Numbered from the stretch's first letter, positions 31,057-42,816 are shown. The stretch: DNA of 64,000 nucleotides from Rhynchopus sp. YZ270_cl-10 (GCA_964035575.1 OZ037886.1:1116001-1180000); one strand, 5' to 3'. Numbers and translations: made by a program. Notes: generated by a model not told the origin, from the letters alone.

Positions 31057-32910
31057 GATTTGCTCCTGGACACGGTCTGAAAAGCAACGTTGTTACGCTT
31101 GTTTTTTTTTCTGTGAGATGTGTGCATCTGTCAGGTGCACGGTGTCTCAGGTGTGTCTGGTTTTTGTTCAGCAAGTCTTTCATCCCCTGTAGCCCCTGCC
31201 CACAAGTTCGAAATGTGAAACCAAAGCACGCTTGATTTGTTGTTATTGATGTTCTTTGTTCATTTCTTTATCTTTCCGAGAACTCAGAAGCTGTGCTCTT
31301 GTGGCCATGTTGTCCCGTCAGATAACATAGGCCCTTGGTGTTGTTTCGTTGTTTTTGGCTTTTTTATTGGCAAAAGCTGGGTTTTCCACACTATAGGTTC
31401 TTGCTCGTCTTATTCGCTTTTTTGAAAAAATAGTTGTCTAGAATATGACGAAGTGGAGTTGCTAAGGAAGTAACTGCACTATATTCACGGGGAGAAATGA
31501 ATGATGAAAGGGGTAGTTAGCCACGACCGTTCTGACTTCTTTTTTTATTGTCACGTGCAAAAAAAAATATTAACGGTTGTGTGTTTTTCTTCTCTCTCCT
31601 CAGATGTTTTTTAGCCTCAAAGAATTTTTTTTTATTTTTCATACGTTCCGTTTGTTTGTTTTTTCTACGATATCAGCAAAAAATGCAAAAAACCCCTTTA
31701 TTTTTTATAAGACCACAGTTCTGTCTTCCTCTTCCTGGTGGAAACCGGGAGTTATGGGCAGACCCCTCCAACAAAAAAAAGTGGAGTGTGATTGGTCTGG
31801 AAGGATGGACGAAAAGAAGGGGACCTTCGTGGGAACCTCAGTACCCCTCGCTCTGCCTTCTTCACCTGCCCTTTTGTTCGTTTGTGTACCTTCAGAAGGG
31901 GGTACAGGAAAACATTGGGGATTAAGAAGTCACGAGTAGAACCGGTACAAAAAAATAAGTAGGTTCCAGGGAAGCGCTCCGCAAAAATTATTCTTTATTG
32001 AAGTTGAGTGGGCGATGCTTTCCTTCCCCCCTCCCTTTTTTTGATTTTTGCTGCTTTTTTTTTTCCTTCGGAAGATGACGAAGTGAAGCTTGCGTTTCAT
32101 CTTACCATCTTTTCTCTCTTTTTATATGGTCTTCGTTTTGTTTTCTCTCTCTCGCTCTCTCTAATGTTTATGATCAAATATGAACTGCTTTTTTTTTTTT
32201 TTTTATTGTCAAGGCCCATTGAGACCCACAGTGTCCCGTGTTTCAGTATTCTGCGATCCTTTTTGTGTACCCAAAAAAACCTTCTAGTTGTGCATTCACT
32301 TTGCTGCAGAGTTGTTTTTTTTTGCTTTTTGCTTTTTTTGAGCAAAGCAAAAGTTCTCTGCAATTTAGTGCTCTTTTGCACCTGAGGTTTGGGGTGCGCA
32401 GTTGATGTAGGCAGGTATGCACGTGCCATGTTCGGGTGAACATGGGCTGAAAGGGGGTAAAAAAATAGGTCGAATTTTCCCAAATCAGGGCAAAATCTCC
32501 GATTTTCCTTTACGACAAAAGTCAAGAGGAGCAACTCCAAATGTCACGTTTTCTTTTTTCTTTTTTTTTTTCTCTCTCTCCCCTTGTCAAGAAACAAAAC
32601 AAAGAAGAAAAAAAGTAGGTTAGCACAAGAAGGCAGCCACCAACAAAAAAATTCCAATTTTTTTCAATCCTCCCCACATCCTCCCCCCCCCTACCTGATT
32701 TACCTCATACCTTGTTTGATGCATGAGCTCCTAGCACATCGTCTTCATCGTTTTTTTTTTTTCCTGCTGGACACAAAAAAGCAAATCAATCTGATTGTTT
32801 TGTTTTCAGTTGTTTGCAGTTCGGTTCAAAGAACCCGCGAAAAGGCAGCTGTACGTCGAAGCCTTCCAGTACAAAAAAAAAAATTTCCAAGTTTTTTCTC
32901 CTGTTAACAG

Positions 32911-32947
32911 AGTGGAGCTCATCCTCGGGTCTTCACTAATACAAACT
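32911..32947 (+). repeat. Dispersed hairpin element H2
   Basis: AGTGGAGCTCATCCTCGGGT followed by CTTCACTAATACAAAC; closest to the copy at 52301. Confidence 0.5.
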
Positions 32948-33398
32948 TTGGAGGGGAAGTAGGGACCACCGCTCTCTTCCTTACCCCTCCGTCAACCGTG
33001 GTATATGGCCACGGGTTTATATATTTCCATGCAACAACAAAAATGAAAAAAAGAGAAAGAAAAATGGCGTGCAGGAAGCTGACGTCCTTTTTTGATTTGT
33101 TGTTGTTTTTTTGGAGAACTATCGTTTTATTTATTTTTTTTTTTTTTTTTTAAATAACCATTTTGCATATTTCCCCTTCATTGTTCTTTTTTTTGTGTTG
33201 CGTTTCCTGTATATCAGCGTTGTGTTTTTTTTCCCCCCGCTTTTTTTGTGATCATTTATTTTTTTCTGCGTTTGCAGACTCATATATAAATCCCACTATT
33301 GAGAAAAAAGGAGGGGAAAGGGACAGCGTCGAATGGCCACCTAACACGAACGAAACATAGGAGGGTGTGTTTTTCTTTTTCTTTTTCCATTTTTTTTA

Positions 33399-33448
33399 AA
33401 GGTGACTAAGCACGAGAGGCTTAGGATCATCTTATAAACTTTTCTTTC
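33399..33448 (+). repeat. Dispersed hairpin element H1
   Basis: Nearly identical to the copy at 31008, including the CTAAGC/GCTTAG stem and the TCATCTTATAAAC tail. Confidence 0.6.
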
Positions 33449-33872
33449 TTTTTCACATTGTTCCTACTCTCATCCCACCCCCATTTCACAGAGAGAACCA
33501 ACTATGTTCCCCCCCTTTTTTTATTTTTCACAAAACCCACCCAATTCTCCCCACAGCGTGTCTTTGAATTTCGATTTGGGGGAGCATTTATTCCCATTCT
33601 TTTTTTTTTCCATTTTGTCACCCTTTTTTTAATGATGTGTATGCTCGTGAGGTATATTCATCATGCAAAAGTTTTATTTTATGTTTGATTTTTTTTTTTA
33701 TTCGTTTTTCCGGGGAGGAAAAAAAAAACATCAGAAAAAAGGATTGGGGGTGAAAGGGAGGATTTTTTACTACAGTATTTCCGGAGGGTATGCCGTACCT
33801 CGCCTTTACCCCCATCCTGACCCCTTTTTTAGTCAGGCAGCGCAATCGTATTTTTTTTTTCCCCCAAAAAAA

Positions 33873-34015
33873 ATGCATCGGGCGTTATATGAAACGTTAT
33901 AACGTTTGTTGTAACGCCCGGTGTATGTTTTCAATTATTCAAAAAAAATGATTTTTGTTGTATCAACGATCGCGTTATACCAGTAGGTATAACGTGATTG
34001 TCGATACAACAAAAA
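33873..34015. repeat. Twin palindromes, possible MITE
   Basis: Hairpin 1 pairs 33873-33887 with 33912-33926, with an internal AACGTTATAACGTT palindrome. Hairpin 2 pairs about 33952-33981 with 33986-34015 round the loop AGTA. Both arms use the same GCGTTAT/ATAACG core. No coding sequence lies inside. Confidence 0.5.
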
Positions 34016-34369
34016 AAACACAACGTAGTGACCAAATGCTCGCATTGTTCACAACATTCAAAAAAAAAAGAAAGATAAAGAAACGGACATAAGGGAAGAA
34101 GGGGTTTTCACGTGGAACGTTGTCGTATTTTAATTTTTTTTTTTTTTTTGCCCAAAGCAAAATGCTTTTTTCCCCTCTTCTCTCGAAGGACTCTCGAAGA
34201 GAAAAAAAAGCGTTATTTAAATATCTCTTCGGAGACAGCACACAATGACACAATCCTGCAAATCAATTCTGCAACAAAAGAATTTTTGTTTTTTTTGTTG
34301 TCCCCGAATATGCAAAACCCAAGGGTGTGCCATTATGGGTGTTGATTCGTTTTCGTTCCACGTTTTTAC

Positions 34370-34613
34370 CTCCTTCCTCCCTCTTTTCTTTTTTCCTTAT
34401 TTTTTTTTTCTTTTTTCTCTCCTTCATTTTTTTCCCGCTTTTTTCGCACCGCGCTGCTTCCCCCCCATCCCCCATCCCCCACCAAAAACACAAAAAAAAA
34501 CGACATTTCTTTTTCCATTACTTCTCTCCCCTCCCTCCCAACTAATTCCTCCTTCTCTCCTTATCTCCGTTCATCTCTCGACACTCCAGACACACACCCC
34601 CCCTCCCCAAGCG
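34370..34613 (+). promoter_or_regulatory. Pyrimidine-rich leader of the E4/E2 gene
   Basis: More than 200 bp dominated by C and T, broken by a short A-rich stretch (34483-34505), running to AAGCGATG at the start codon. Probable promoter and 5' UTR by analogy with the other genes here. Confidence 0.4.
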
Positions 34614-37600
34614 ATGTCAGGGAGCAACCCCAACGACGACAAGACGTCCGACGACGACACCCCGATCAAGCTTGCGGGGCTCAACGTGAAGACCAGCGAC
34701 GGGAGTGTCAAGCCTGTATTCCGCGCAGGACCGGGGTCGCCTGCTCCCCCTGGCCCCGCTGCCCCTTCCTCCTCCCCTGCCAACACACCCACACCAGCAG
34801 CCACACCCTCCTCTGTCGGTCGCTCCCTGGGGACGGCGCCGGGCAGCGAAAGCCTTGACGCAGATGCGCTGCGCGAGCGCCGCATTGCGATGCTGGCTGG
34901 CGCACCCGGCGCGGTACCTGCACCGGCGATGCCCGCACCGTCCACCCCAGCGAAGAACACCAAGCCATACGACTCCACACCACTCCGCACACCAGCACCA
35001 GCCGCAACCCCAGGAAGGTCCCCTGCCGCGCTGACCCCTGCAAAGCTTCTGCAGAGCACGCTCAACAAAGAGCCCAACTGCGGCTACCTCCTCCGCTACA
35101 TCCTCCAGGTCCGCCGCACCCCTCAGGACCTGCACGACGACAACATCCCTTCCCTCCTCTCCGCCATCTTCATGGGCGAAACCGAAGACTACACCACCCT
35201 CAACAACGACGCACTGTGGGACGCAGCAGACGCCCTGGGGCTCAACCAGCTCACCGAAAGCATGGTAGAAGGGGCAATCGACTCGCATCGTTACAAAGGG
35301 GACGACGCCTTTGTGATTACATGCTACGGGAGGGTCAAGACGTGCCTTGCAGATATGTTTGTGAAGCAGTCCTTCACAGAAACCTGCACAGTGGTGAAGC
35401 AGGCACTCCGTACACACTATTTGTCATCATTTATCCCTGCAGTAATGGAGGACGGCGCAGCGAAGCAGAAGACATTGGACTCTTTGCTGTACCACCCCGA
35501 TACGCAGTCCGCAACAGACATGCTGGAAGAGGTCTGTGTGCACCTTTCCGACGATCTGGACACTGGCTGCGAGATTGTCGAAAAGCTTGCAAACAGCCTG
35601 CTCTATGAAAACGAGAAGGAGGTGGGCCAGCAGGGGCTTCCCATTCTCTCGCGGTTCTGCTCTTTCCTTGTCCGCATTTCTAAGTCGCCGGCAGGGGAGC
35701 GTGTTCTCGGGGCGATTCTTGCGAAGGAGGCAGCGGCACCACTTCCACAAACACCGTTCTGTGGTCTGCAGTTTGCCTCGCAGTGCTGGCTTCGCCGGTT
35801 CCTCATGATCCCGAAGCATGACGAAGTGCGCAACCTTCTCAAACAGGTGAACAACTACCCCAAGACACACCCCTCTGAGACAGAACCCGTCCTCGGCCGC
35901 CCTAGGGAGGTCACCACCAACCTTCTGAAGGACGTCTCTAATATGCTGCGCGATGCGCTTCTGAAGAAGGGTGCCGCAGGCCGCACCACGGTGCTGGACT
36001 GGGTGCGGGCAACACTGCGTGCAGGAGACGGACGCACAGCGATGTCGAAGAACAGCATCCAAATCGTGAGACAGCGCAACATGCAGGACCTCTTTGCACT
36101 GAACCTTGCTGCGATCAGCTTCACCCTTTCGGACCCTGTGTGCCAGAAGCTTGGGGAGAAGGCGGTTCTCTCCTACGTCGCGAGCACACATGCTGCGAAA
36201 CACTTCCCCTCCTGGAGCAACGCCACACGCATGAAGAAGGACCACTCTGCGGCACCTGTGGACGGACCGGCCTTCAACTTTGCAACAGAAATTCTGTTTG
36301 CATCCATCCAGGCACTGCACACACTGGTGATGCCTGCAGTACGCCTGGGCCGCTGGGCGCACGAAGGCTACATGCGCTCAATGTCGCACGCCATGGGACA
36401 GCAAGGTGTCGAGCCCCGTCTCGTGGAGGTAGCCCTCGAGTGGGATATGCTGCGTATGCAGCTTCTCGCCCCTTCCTTCGTCGATGCCGCCACAGCGCTC
36501 TCCGTCACCATCTGCTCTGTCGTGCAAAGGGAAATGGACGCGCACGGCCAGCAGCCAGGCCTCCCTGCTGCTGTCGAGGCAATGCCTGCCTTTATGCTGG
36601 AGGATGCGCTTGATTGGGCAGTCTTTGTCTGCAACGTATGTATTTTCCCACAATTTTTGCCATATTATTACCACAGTACGCACCGCACCTTGTGAAGGGG
36701 ACGGAGGGCATGCCGCAGCTGTTGGAGTTTGCGATCAAGGCGTGCACGCATCCGACGTTGTTGTTGAACCATCCGATGCTGGAGGGGCGTGTCATCAGCC
36801 TCATTGCAGCGATGCAGGACAAACAGCGCCAGCAGAGTGCCTTCGGCAGCGATGCTTGGGCAGCGTCGCAGTGGAGTTCGCATAGAAGCGAGACTTCTTT
36901 ATTCAACATCGTTGAACGGTCGCCGGTGTGCAAACTGCTTCCTAGGGTGCTGTTTAGAGTGTACTCTTCTGCGTCCACTGAGGTATGAAGAGCGAGGCAA
37001 AATTACAAAAAAAATTACATAAATACCACAGGGCTTCGATATGGACAAAGACGACCATCTCGCGCATACAAAGGATTTGGTGCTGCCGCTGTTCGTGCAG
37101 CTTGTTGTCGTGGCGCCCTTCAAGGAAGGTCTGCTGCAGGGGCTTGGGCAGCTGGGGGAGGGTGCTGCGGAGGGGGAGGACGACTTTTCGAGGTTTGTGC
37201 AGAAGCTTGTGACGGAGTCGACACATTGCTTGGACGATTCGTTGAATAGGTTGACCGAGGTGAACGACATTGCGCAGCTGATGGCAGACAAGGTGTCGTG
37301 GGAAGGCCTCCCTGCCAACCAGAAGCAGGCCAAGCAGGCGCACTTCGAGGCGCAGGGACGTTCTGCGAGGGGGTTCATGAGCTCCGCCAACAAATCCCTC
37401 CAGGTCATCCAGATGCTTCTCAACCCAACACGCGCGGACGAACCGCCGCCACCGCCCCCTGCCATCTCATCTCCCCCGGTGCTCCGTTCGATTGCCCATT
37501 TGGTGCGCTACTTCCTCCTCCAGATCTATGGTACCCGTGGGGAGAACCTTCTCAAGCTGCCTCAGCCGCAGAAGTATGAGTACGACCGTCTCGGGGTCGT

Positions 37601-39124
37601 GCAGGTTCTCTGCAAGGTGGTGTCGCTGTTGGCAGCGGACCGGAGCTTTCATGAGGTCTTCGCACTGCACGACGACTACGAACGGTGGGTGCTCTCCGCG
37701 ACGGTCGAGGAGGTCAAGAAAACACAGCTCGGAGGACTCAGTCTGTTGAACAGATTGACCGGGTTTTGCGATGCACTCCAAGCGATCGCACCGCAGGGAA
37801 GCGCGAGACCTGTCTCCGAGATGTCGGAAGCTGCGTGGAACCCACCGACAGGCAAGATGGTTGAGACCAGCCAAGAGGCGTACACTACTGCCTTTGAGGA
37901 CATCCACTTCGAGCAGGCAGACCTAGGCGGTGACGACGGCTTTGTCGGGCATTACTACAAAGACGAGGCGGCAAAGGCAGGCGCACTCTCAGGCACATCC
38001 AAGACACTTCCCCGCGCATTCAAAAAGGAGTGGAAACAGTTTGCAGACCTGCCCCTGTACCCGCAGGCATCGATCTTCATGCGCTGCGACGAAAACCGGA
38101 TGGACGTGATGCGCATGGTGATCACCGGGCCTGAGGAGGGCCCCTATGCGTATGGCATGTTTGTGTTTGATGTGTTCCTGCCTGCGGCATATCCGAACGT
38201 CCCTCCGTTGATGACGTTGCAGACAACCGGGGGTGGGACCGTGCGGTTCAACCCGAATTTGTATGAGAACGGGAAGGTGTGTCTGTCGCTGCTGGGGACC
38301 TGGTATGGGGAGGGGCAGGAGACAAAGTGGCAGCCGGATGTGTCGTCGTTGTTTCAGGTTGGCGCATCGATTCAGAGCATGATCTTTGTGCCGGACCCGT
38401 ACTTCAATGAGCCTGGGAATGAGAGGGAGCGTGGGACTGCAGAGGGGGACAAATGGTCCGAGGAGCACAACGAAGGTCTGCGCCTCTCTACCCTCCGCCA
38501 CGCAGTGATTGACAACATCAAAAGCCCGCCCCGAGGCTGTGAGGAGCTCTCCGAGGCGTACTTCAAGAAGATGGCCCCGGTCATCCTCGCAACAGCGCAC
38601 AGATGGGCCTCCGAGAGCTCGCCGCAGAGACGCCCCAAATTCCTGAAGGTTCTTGAGCAGCTCCACGAGGTGCTGGGAGACGGTGACGAGACCGATGTTT
38701 GTATGTTAACCTGGGGTGGCTTTGAGACCCTCTTGGGCATTGTGTGGGAAATGTTATAATTTTTCTTTACAGGCAAATGGGTTACCGCCGGTCGTGCAAG
38801 GCTGAACAAAAAGCGGACCGCGCCTGCGGCTGAGGTATGTTGGTTGCATAACGAAACACAACTTCTCTCCGTACTTTGACCTCAACCTCACCCTTTCATC
38901 CACAGGATGACAGAAGGTCGCAGCCAAGCGCACCACAGCAGTTCGACAACTCGTTGGGCATGGCGCTCATGGCAGCACTGCACGGTTCAGGTGGCAACGT
39001 TGGTGCTTCGGCTAGCTCGGGTGCAGCGCAACAGGAGGCATCAGACGGTGGCATGACACAGGAGCAGCTTGAGGAGGAGGAGGAGATTGCCAGAGCTATC
39101 CAACGCTCCCTTGATGAGAACTGA
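34614..39124 (+). CDS. Ufd2/UBE4-type core fused to a BIRC6-type E2 (UBC) domain and a UIM, five exons
   Basis: Proposed exons are 34614-36635, 36677-36982, 37032-38700, 38773-38834 and 38906-39124, giving 1425 aa; all introns are GT-AG and four of four open GTATG. Residues 1-130 are Pro/Ala/Ser-rich. Residues about 150-1000 match the Ufd2 elongating-factor core, for example TTVLDWVRATLRAGDGRTA and RYFLLQIYGTRGENLL. In Ufd2 this core is followed by a U-box; here none is present. Instead residues about 1055-1320 match the C-terminal E2 module of BIRC6, with FNPNLYENGKVCLSLLGTW and DPYFNEPGNERERGT; Cys1193 (codon 38280-38282) is the expected thioester cysteine. The last 17 residues, EEEEEIARAIQRSLDEN, fit a ubiquitin-interacting motif. 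The likely role is ubiquitin-chain extension on ubiquitinated substrates, acting as its own E2. The exon joins keep the frame, which supports the model. Confidence 0.85.
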
Positions 39125-39125
39125 G

Positions 39126-39131
39126 AATAAA
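39126..39131 (+). promoter_or_regulatory. Possible polyadenylation signal
   Basis: AATAAA begins one base after the TGA stop of the E4/E2 gene. The closeness is compatible with the very short 3' UTRs of some protists, but the motif alone is weak evidence. Confidence 0.3.
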
Positions 39132-39401
39132 TGGGGGGAAAAAAGCCTTCTGCACAGAAAAAAAACCAAAAAGGGGGGTGGGGGTTCCACTCCGCCTCCT
39201 TAGATTGATGATACAATACAAAAAAAAGCACAAAAAGACTGCGACCCCTTGCCTTTGGCTTTCTTAGTAACGCGAAAGGGGAGGAGTTGGGTGTTAAGTT
39301 GGAGGCGGGTTAAGGTACACATCCTTGGATTGCTCTGCTCCCAGTATTTCAAGAAGAAGGGGTCTTTGCTGCGATGAGGAGGAGGGGAATTTTGTTTTTC
39401 T

Positions 39402-39443
39402 AGTGCCTGCATCTGATTAGGTGGCGTTTGCACTTTCAACTTC
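39402..39443 (+). repeat. Dispersed hairpin element H2
   Basis: AGTGC...GCACT outer stem with inner ATCT...AGGT, tail TTTCAACTTCC and a T run. An H1 copy follows 50 bp later. Confidence 0.5.
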
Positions 39444-39493
39444 CCTTTTTTTTTCGTTTTTTTTTTTTTTTTTGGTCCAAAAAAAAAAAAAAA

Positions 39494-39535
39494 TGATGTA
39501 CACTAAGCAAAGGCTTAGGGTCATTTTAAAAAAAG
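39494..39535 (+). repeat. Dispersed hairpin element H1 (shortened loop)
   Basis: CTAAGC-AAAG-GCTTAG keeps the perfect 6-bp stem with a 4-nt loop instead of 7 nt, then GGTCATTTTAAA. Keeping the stem while the loop changes suggests the structure matters. Confidence 0.5.
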
Positions 39536-40048
39536 TTTTTTGATTATTTTCCTTACCTGGTGCTAGCAAAGGGAAGGGTATGGCGTCCATAGCTCTCTGG
39601 ATGGCTGACTAACTTCGTTTTTTGTTTTTGTTTTTGTTTTTTTTTGAAAATGAAGAAGAAGGAGGAAGAGGAAGAAGAAGCGCCAAAAATATCCACAAAA
39701 AAATACCCAATCTAACCTCATTTTTTTGTTTAAATGCCATTGTTTTTGCTGCCTTTTTTATTAGCTTTAGACGTACTTTTTTAGGGGGGAAATGGGAGGT
39801 AAAATGGAAGAAAAAAAGTAGACACGTTAACTTCTCTCGCACATAAATAACAAATATCCAAGGAAAAAAAACTACAAAAAATAAAACACAAATACCCAAC
39901 GATACTCTTTAACCACTTTTTTTCCTCTTTTTGAAAAGATATGTACTCCCACCACCAAAACCCGGTGGTAGTGCTCCATCTTTCGTTTTTTTTGTTTTAT
40001 ATTTGATTCTTTTCTTTTTGCATTTCGAGGGTCTCAAAAAAAAACATA

Positions 40049-40735
40049 CCTACCCCCCCCCCCCCGTGCATAAGTCTGCGTATAAGTCCGATTTTTGGGG
40101 GGGCTGAGGGCCCTCGGACTTATACACGGGGTTTCGGACTTATGCACGGGTATCGGACTTATACACCGGTTTTGTGCACCCAGGTACCCAGACCCATGCA
40201 GTGGCACATGACCTCAGTGTGAGTGACCCACATGAGGGAATGTGACACCGCAAAATTCACCACCAGACCCTGTAGTCGTGCACCTTCGGTACAACGCCGC
40301 AGGCCAAACAGGAATGAGGTATCAAACATGAGAACCAACTCCCAGCAACAAGGGCACCTTTTGGCTGTTGAGGGTGTTTGGGGTGCAAAGTCTTCCACAA
40401 TGTTGCAGTAACAGGTTCACATCTTTGAGAATTGTGAGGATGATGTTTTGACATGAGAAGCGTGAAGATGATCCCTGGTGAATACACCGCCAATAAAAAT
40501 AAAATTGCGCTCGCTTCGCTCGCGGAAAAACACCTTAAAAATTTTCCCCGCTCGCTTCGCGAGCGGGAAAACGCCCCAAAAAAATTTTCCTCCACCACCA
40601 GTACACAAAACCGGTGTATAAGTCGGCCTGTGCATAAGTCCGATCCTGAACCCAAATCTTCCCGGACTTATACACGGGTCATCGGACTTATGCACGGGTC
40701 ATGGGGGTCGGACTTATGCACGGGGGGGGGGTAGG
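40049..40735. mobile_element. Non-autonomous DNA transposon, pogo/Tc1-mariner-like, TA target site
   Basis: Termini CCTACCCCC... and ...GGGGGTAGG are inverted repeats that continue as GTGCATAAGTC / GACTTATGCAC, and both ends abut a TA dinucleotide (40047-40048, 40736-40737). The motif CGGACTTATRCACSGG recurs several times at each end in both orientations, like the subterminal motif clusters of pogo-like elements. The middle holds G/C palindromes (for example near 40549-40570) but no transposase. TA duplication and the end structure favour Tc1/mariner-pogo; the family call is inference. Confidence 0.65.
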
Positions 40736-40969
40736 TACCAAAAAATCCAGATCTGATCTCTTTTTTTAACCTCTCCTTCGGTCAACCCTTTCCCTGTCTC
40801 ACACCTTCACGCTTCACTATCTCGGGCCTTTTTTTTCTGAAGAATCCAGCTGATCGTTTTTTCCCCTCCACTTTTTCCACTAACTCCCTCACTCAGCGTA
40901 CGATACACAAAAAAAAAACCCTTTCATGCAACTCTCGAGTTTGTAAAAGCGCGTCCCGCTTTTTTGTCG

Positions 40970-42181
40970 ATGGGCGGGGTTCCTGCGGTGTGTGAAGTGC
41001 CGGGGGCATTTCGTGATGCGTTTATCGCGTTGAAGGGGGTTCGGGTGTATGTGTTTGAGACGGTGCAGAAGGTGTCGAGAGACGGGAGGATGATGCCGAG
41101 GGTCGTGGTTGTGACCCAGGAGCAGATTTTCGTGACGTCTCTTGGGGGGCAAATCAAACGCTGCCTCCGCATTCCTGAGGTGGCGGCGGTGCTGCACTGC
41201 GACCGCCAGCTCGTCCTCCACTCCGCCGGACCCTCCTCCCAGGACACATGGCTTGTCTTTGAGTCCGCCCCCGCCGCAGCCACCTTCCTCTCCTGCATCC
41301 AAGCCCTCAGCCCCTCAACCCCCAACCTCATCCCCTGCGATGCTATCGACCACGCAACTCTCCAGCTCGCAAAGCCAAAGGGAACTTCAGTGCACATCGA
41401 ACCCCTCGACATCCACCTCCCCGCGCTCATCTGCCAGGCGAAACGGAAGACGTCCTTCTTCGAAGGGCGTACCCCTGGAGAGAAGGAAACTCGGTTTGAA
41501 AACAGCATCGCGTCACCGGGTAGTGTGTTGAGCGGGGCCTCGAATTTTACGGCAAAACCGACGCAAAATTCTGCAGTATCTGGGGACACAACACCGCAAA
41601 CATCACCAGTCATTCATGGCCGGGAGGTGGTTTCGCCAGGTCCACGATACCCGAGAGTTGCGGAAAATGAGTTGCCGGTGTGGACGAACCCTACTGCTGT
41701 TTTGTCAGGGCAGAACCACCGCCGAACACCACGCGCAACAAACCTACCACCACCTATGTGGACAAACAGCGACCAAAACACCGCGTGGCCCAAGGTAGGT
41801 CCATTAAAACGAAGCGAATCCCCCAATCAAAGCTATTCCGTGCCCATCCCCACAGCAGGAGGAGGGGACCGGATGGTGACCGTACCAGGGGAGGCGGTAC
41901 ACTCAGTACAAGGTCTTGCACAAGAAATGAACGGTGGTGTCACGGCACTACGTCACCACCGTGCACAGCATGGTGCATCTGCAGGCTGGCCCTCTAATAA
42001 GACCCATCTGTCCTCCACACCACAACGCTTTCATACGACAAAACGCAAGCCCTGGGAGCACACGCACAACGTCACCATGGATCGAACGCAACACCACAAC
42101 AACGACACCTTCGCCACCCCAAAGGCTTCAAGAGACGAGCAAGGCTATGAGTCCATCCTCTACACAATGCAAACAAGGTGA
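40970..42181 (+). CDS. Protein with PH/TH1-like N-terminal domain, function unknown
   Basis: The start is the ATG at 40970 after a C/T-rich leader, giving 403 aa. Residues about 15-115 have the pattern of a PH-like or myosin TH1-like fold: a strand with FETVQKVSRDG, then MPRVVVVTQEQIFVTSLGG, then IKRCLRIPEVAAVLHC and a closing segment with WLVFES. Such domains usually bind phosphoinositides or other partners at membranes. The rest (about 160-403) is polar and disordered-looking with no domain I recognise. A GT-AG pair at 41795-41855 would, if spliced, end the protein after about 282 residues, so the C-terminal half is less certain than the N-terminal half. Confidence 0.6.
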   Translation: MGGVPAVCEVPGAFRDAFIALKGVRVYVFETVQKVSRDGRMMPRVVVVTQEQIFVTSLGGQIKRCLRIPEVAAVLHCDRQLVLHSAGPSSQDTWLVFESAPAAATFLSCIQALSPSTPNLIPCDAIDHATLQLAKPKGTSVHIEPLDIHLPALICQAKRKTSFFEGRTPGEKETRFENSIASPGSVLSGASNFTAKPTQNSAVSGDTTPQTSPVIHGREVVSPGPRYPRVAENELPVWTNPTAVLSGQNHRRTPRATNLPPPMWTNSDQNTAWPKVGPLKRSESPNQSYSVPIPTAGGGDRMVTVPGEAVHSVQGLAQEMNGGVTALRHHRAQHGASAGWPSNKTHLSSTPQRFHTTKRKPWEHTHNVTMDRTQHHNNDTFATPKASRDEQGYESILYTMQTR

Positions 42182-42540
42182 GAAGAGATGGAGTTCACAG
42201 CAACAAAAAAAAAACGATTCTTTTTTTTAATTTTGGTGTTAGATACGCTATCATTGTATTTCAATGTCATATTTTTTATATCATGGGGAAAGGGAGGGGA
42301 GAGAGAGGGCTTGTGGGGATACGACGTAACCATAGAATTTGTGGGTGTAATTTGGTTTTTTTGTTTTGCGTAAATGATGAATTTTAGCTTTTTTTTTTCC
42401 CCCACGTTCGGCGGGGACTCCCGCAAAACACTTTTTAGACTAAAAATAAATTCCCCTCCCCGCGTAAAGAAGGTGTGGATGACACAGTCCCGTTCTGGCC
42501 CACGCATGGCCGTCTTTACCAAAACACCCTTTTTTCTTTG

Positions 42541-42584
42541 AAAACTTGGTTGTATTAGTGACACCTGAGGATGAACTCCACTAT
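42541..42584 (-). repeat. Dispersed hairpin element H2, inverted
   Basis: On the minus strand it reads TAGTGGAGTTCATCCTC, then GGTGTCACTAATACAACC, like the copies at 52301 and 32911. It is the only H2 copy I found on this strand. Confidence 0.5.
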
Positions 42585-42778
42585 ATATTTCATTTTTTTG
42601 TGGCCAGCGTTTTAGGTTCTCTGGAAGATGGTTCATACATTCACTGGGTTCCTGAGACGTGCGGTGTGCGCAATGAGATACATTCATCTTGGTTTTCATT
42701 ATTTTCAGATGTAAACCACGAAATGGATGTAGAATTTGCAATGGGGGCGCACCCACGGTACACCGGCCATATACCGAA

Positions 42779-42816
42779 GGTACACTGTCACGAGAGGGCT
42801 GTTGTATTTCAAGTCA
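42779..42816 (+). repeat. Dispersed element H3
   Basis: GGTACACTGTCACGAGAGGG, then CTGTTGTATTTCAAGTCA. A second copy lies at 49829-49865, and a fragment (TTTTTGTATTTCAAGTCA) near 50408. Confidence 0.5.

Larger units (their letters stand above)
30861..34613. other. Intergenic region between giant gene B and the E4/E2 gene
   Basis: About 3.7 kb with no convincing gene. The first 1.6 kb aligns in short blocks with the region downstream of copy A. It also contains two H1 copies, one H2 copy, twin palindromes at 33873-34015, many homopolymer runs, and the C/T-rich leader of the next gene from about 34370. Confidence 0.6.
39125..40969. other. Intergenic region holding H2, H1 and a pogo-like element
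   Basis: No gene is visible. Contents are an H2-H1 pair (39402-39535), A/T-rich filler with long T runs, the 687-bp TA-flanked element, and a C/T-rich leader (about 40760-40890) before the next start codon. Confidence 0.55.

Noticed and set aside
41795-41855. Intron in the PH/TH1-like gene
   Set aside because: The GT-AG pair and length fit, but splicing would cause an early stop and the unspliced frame stays open; left undecided and not used in the model.
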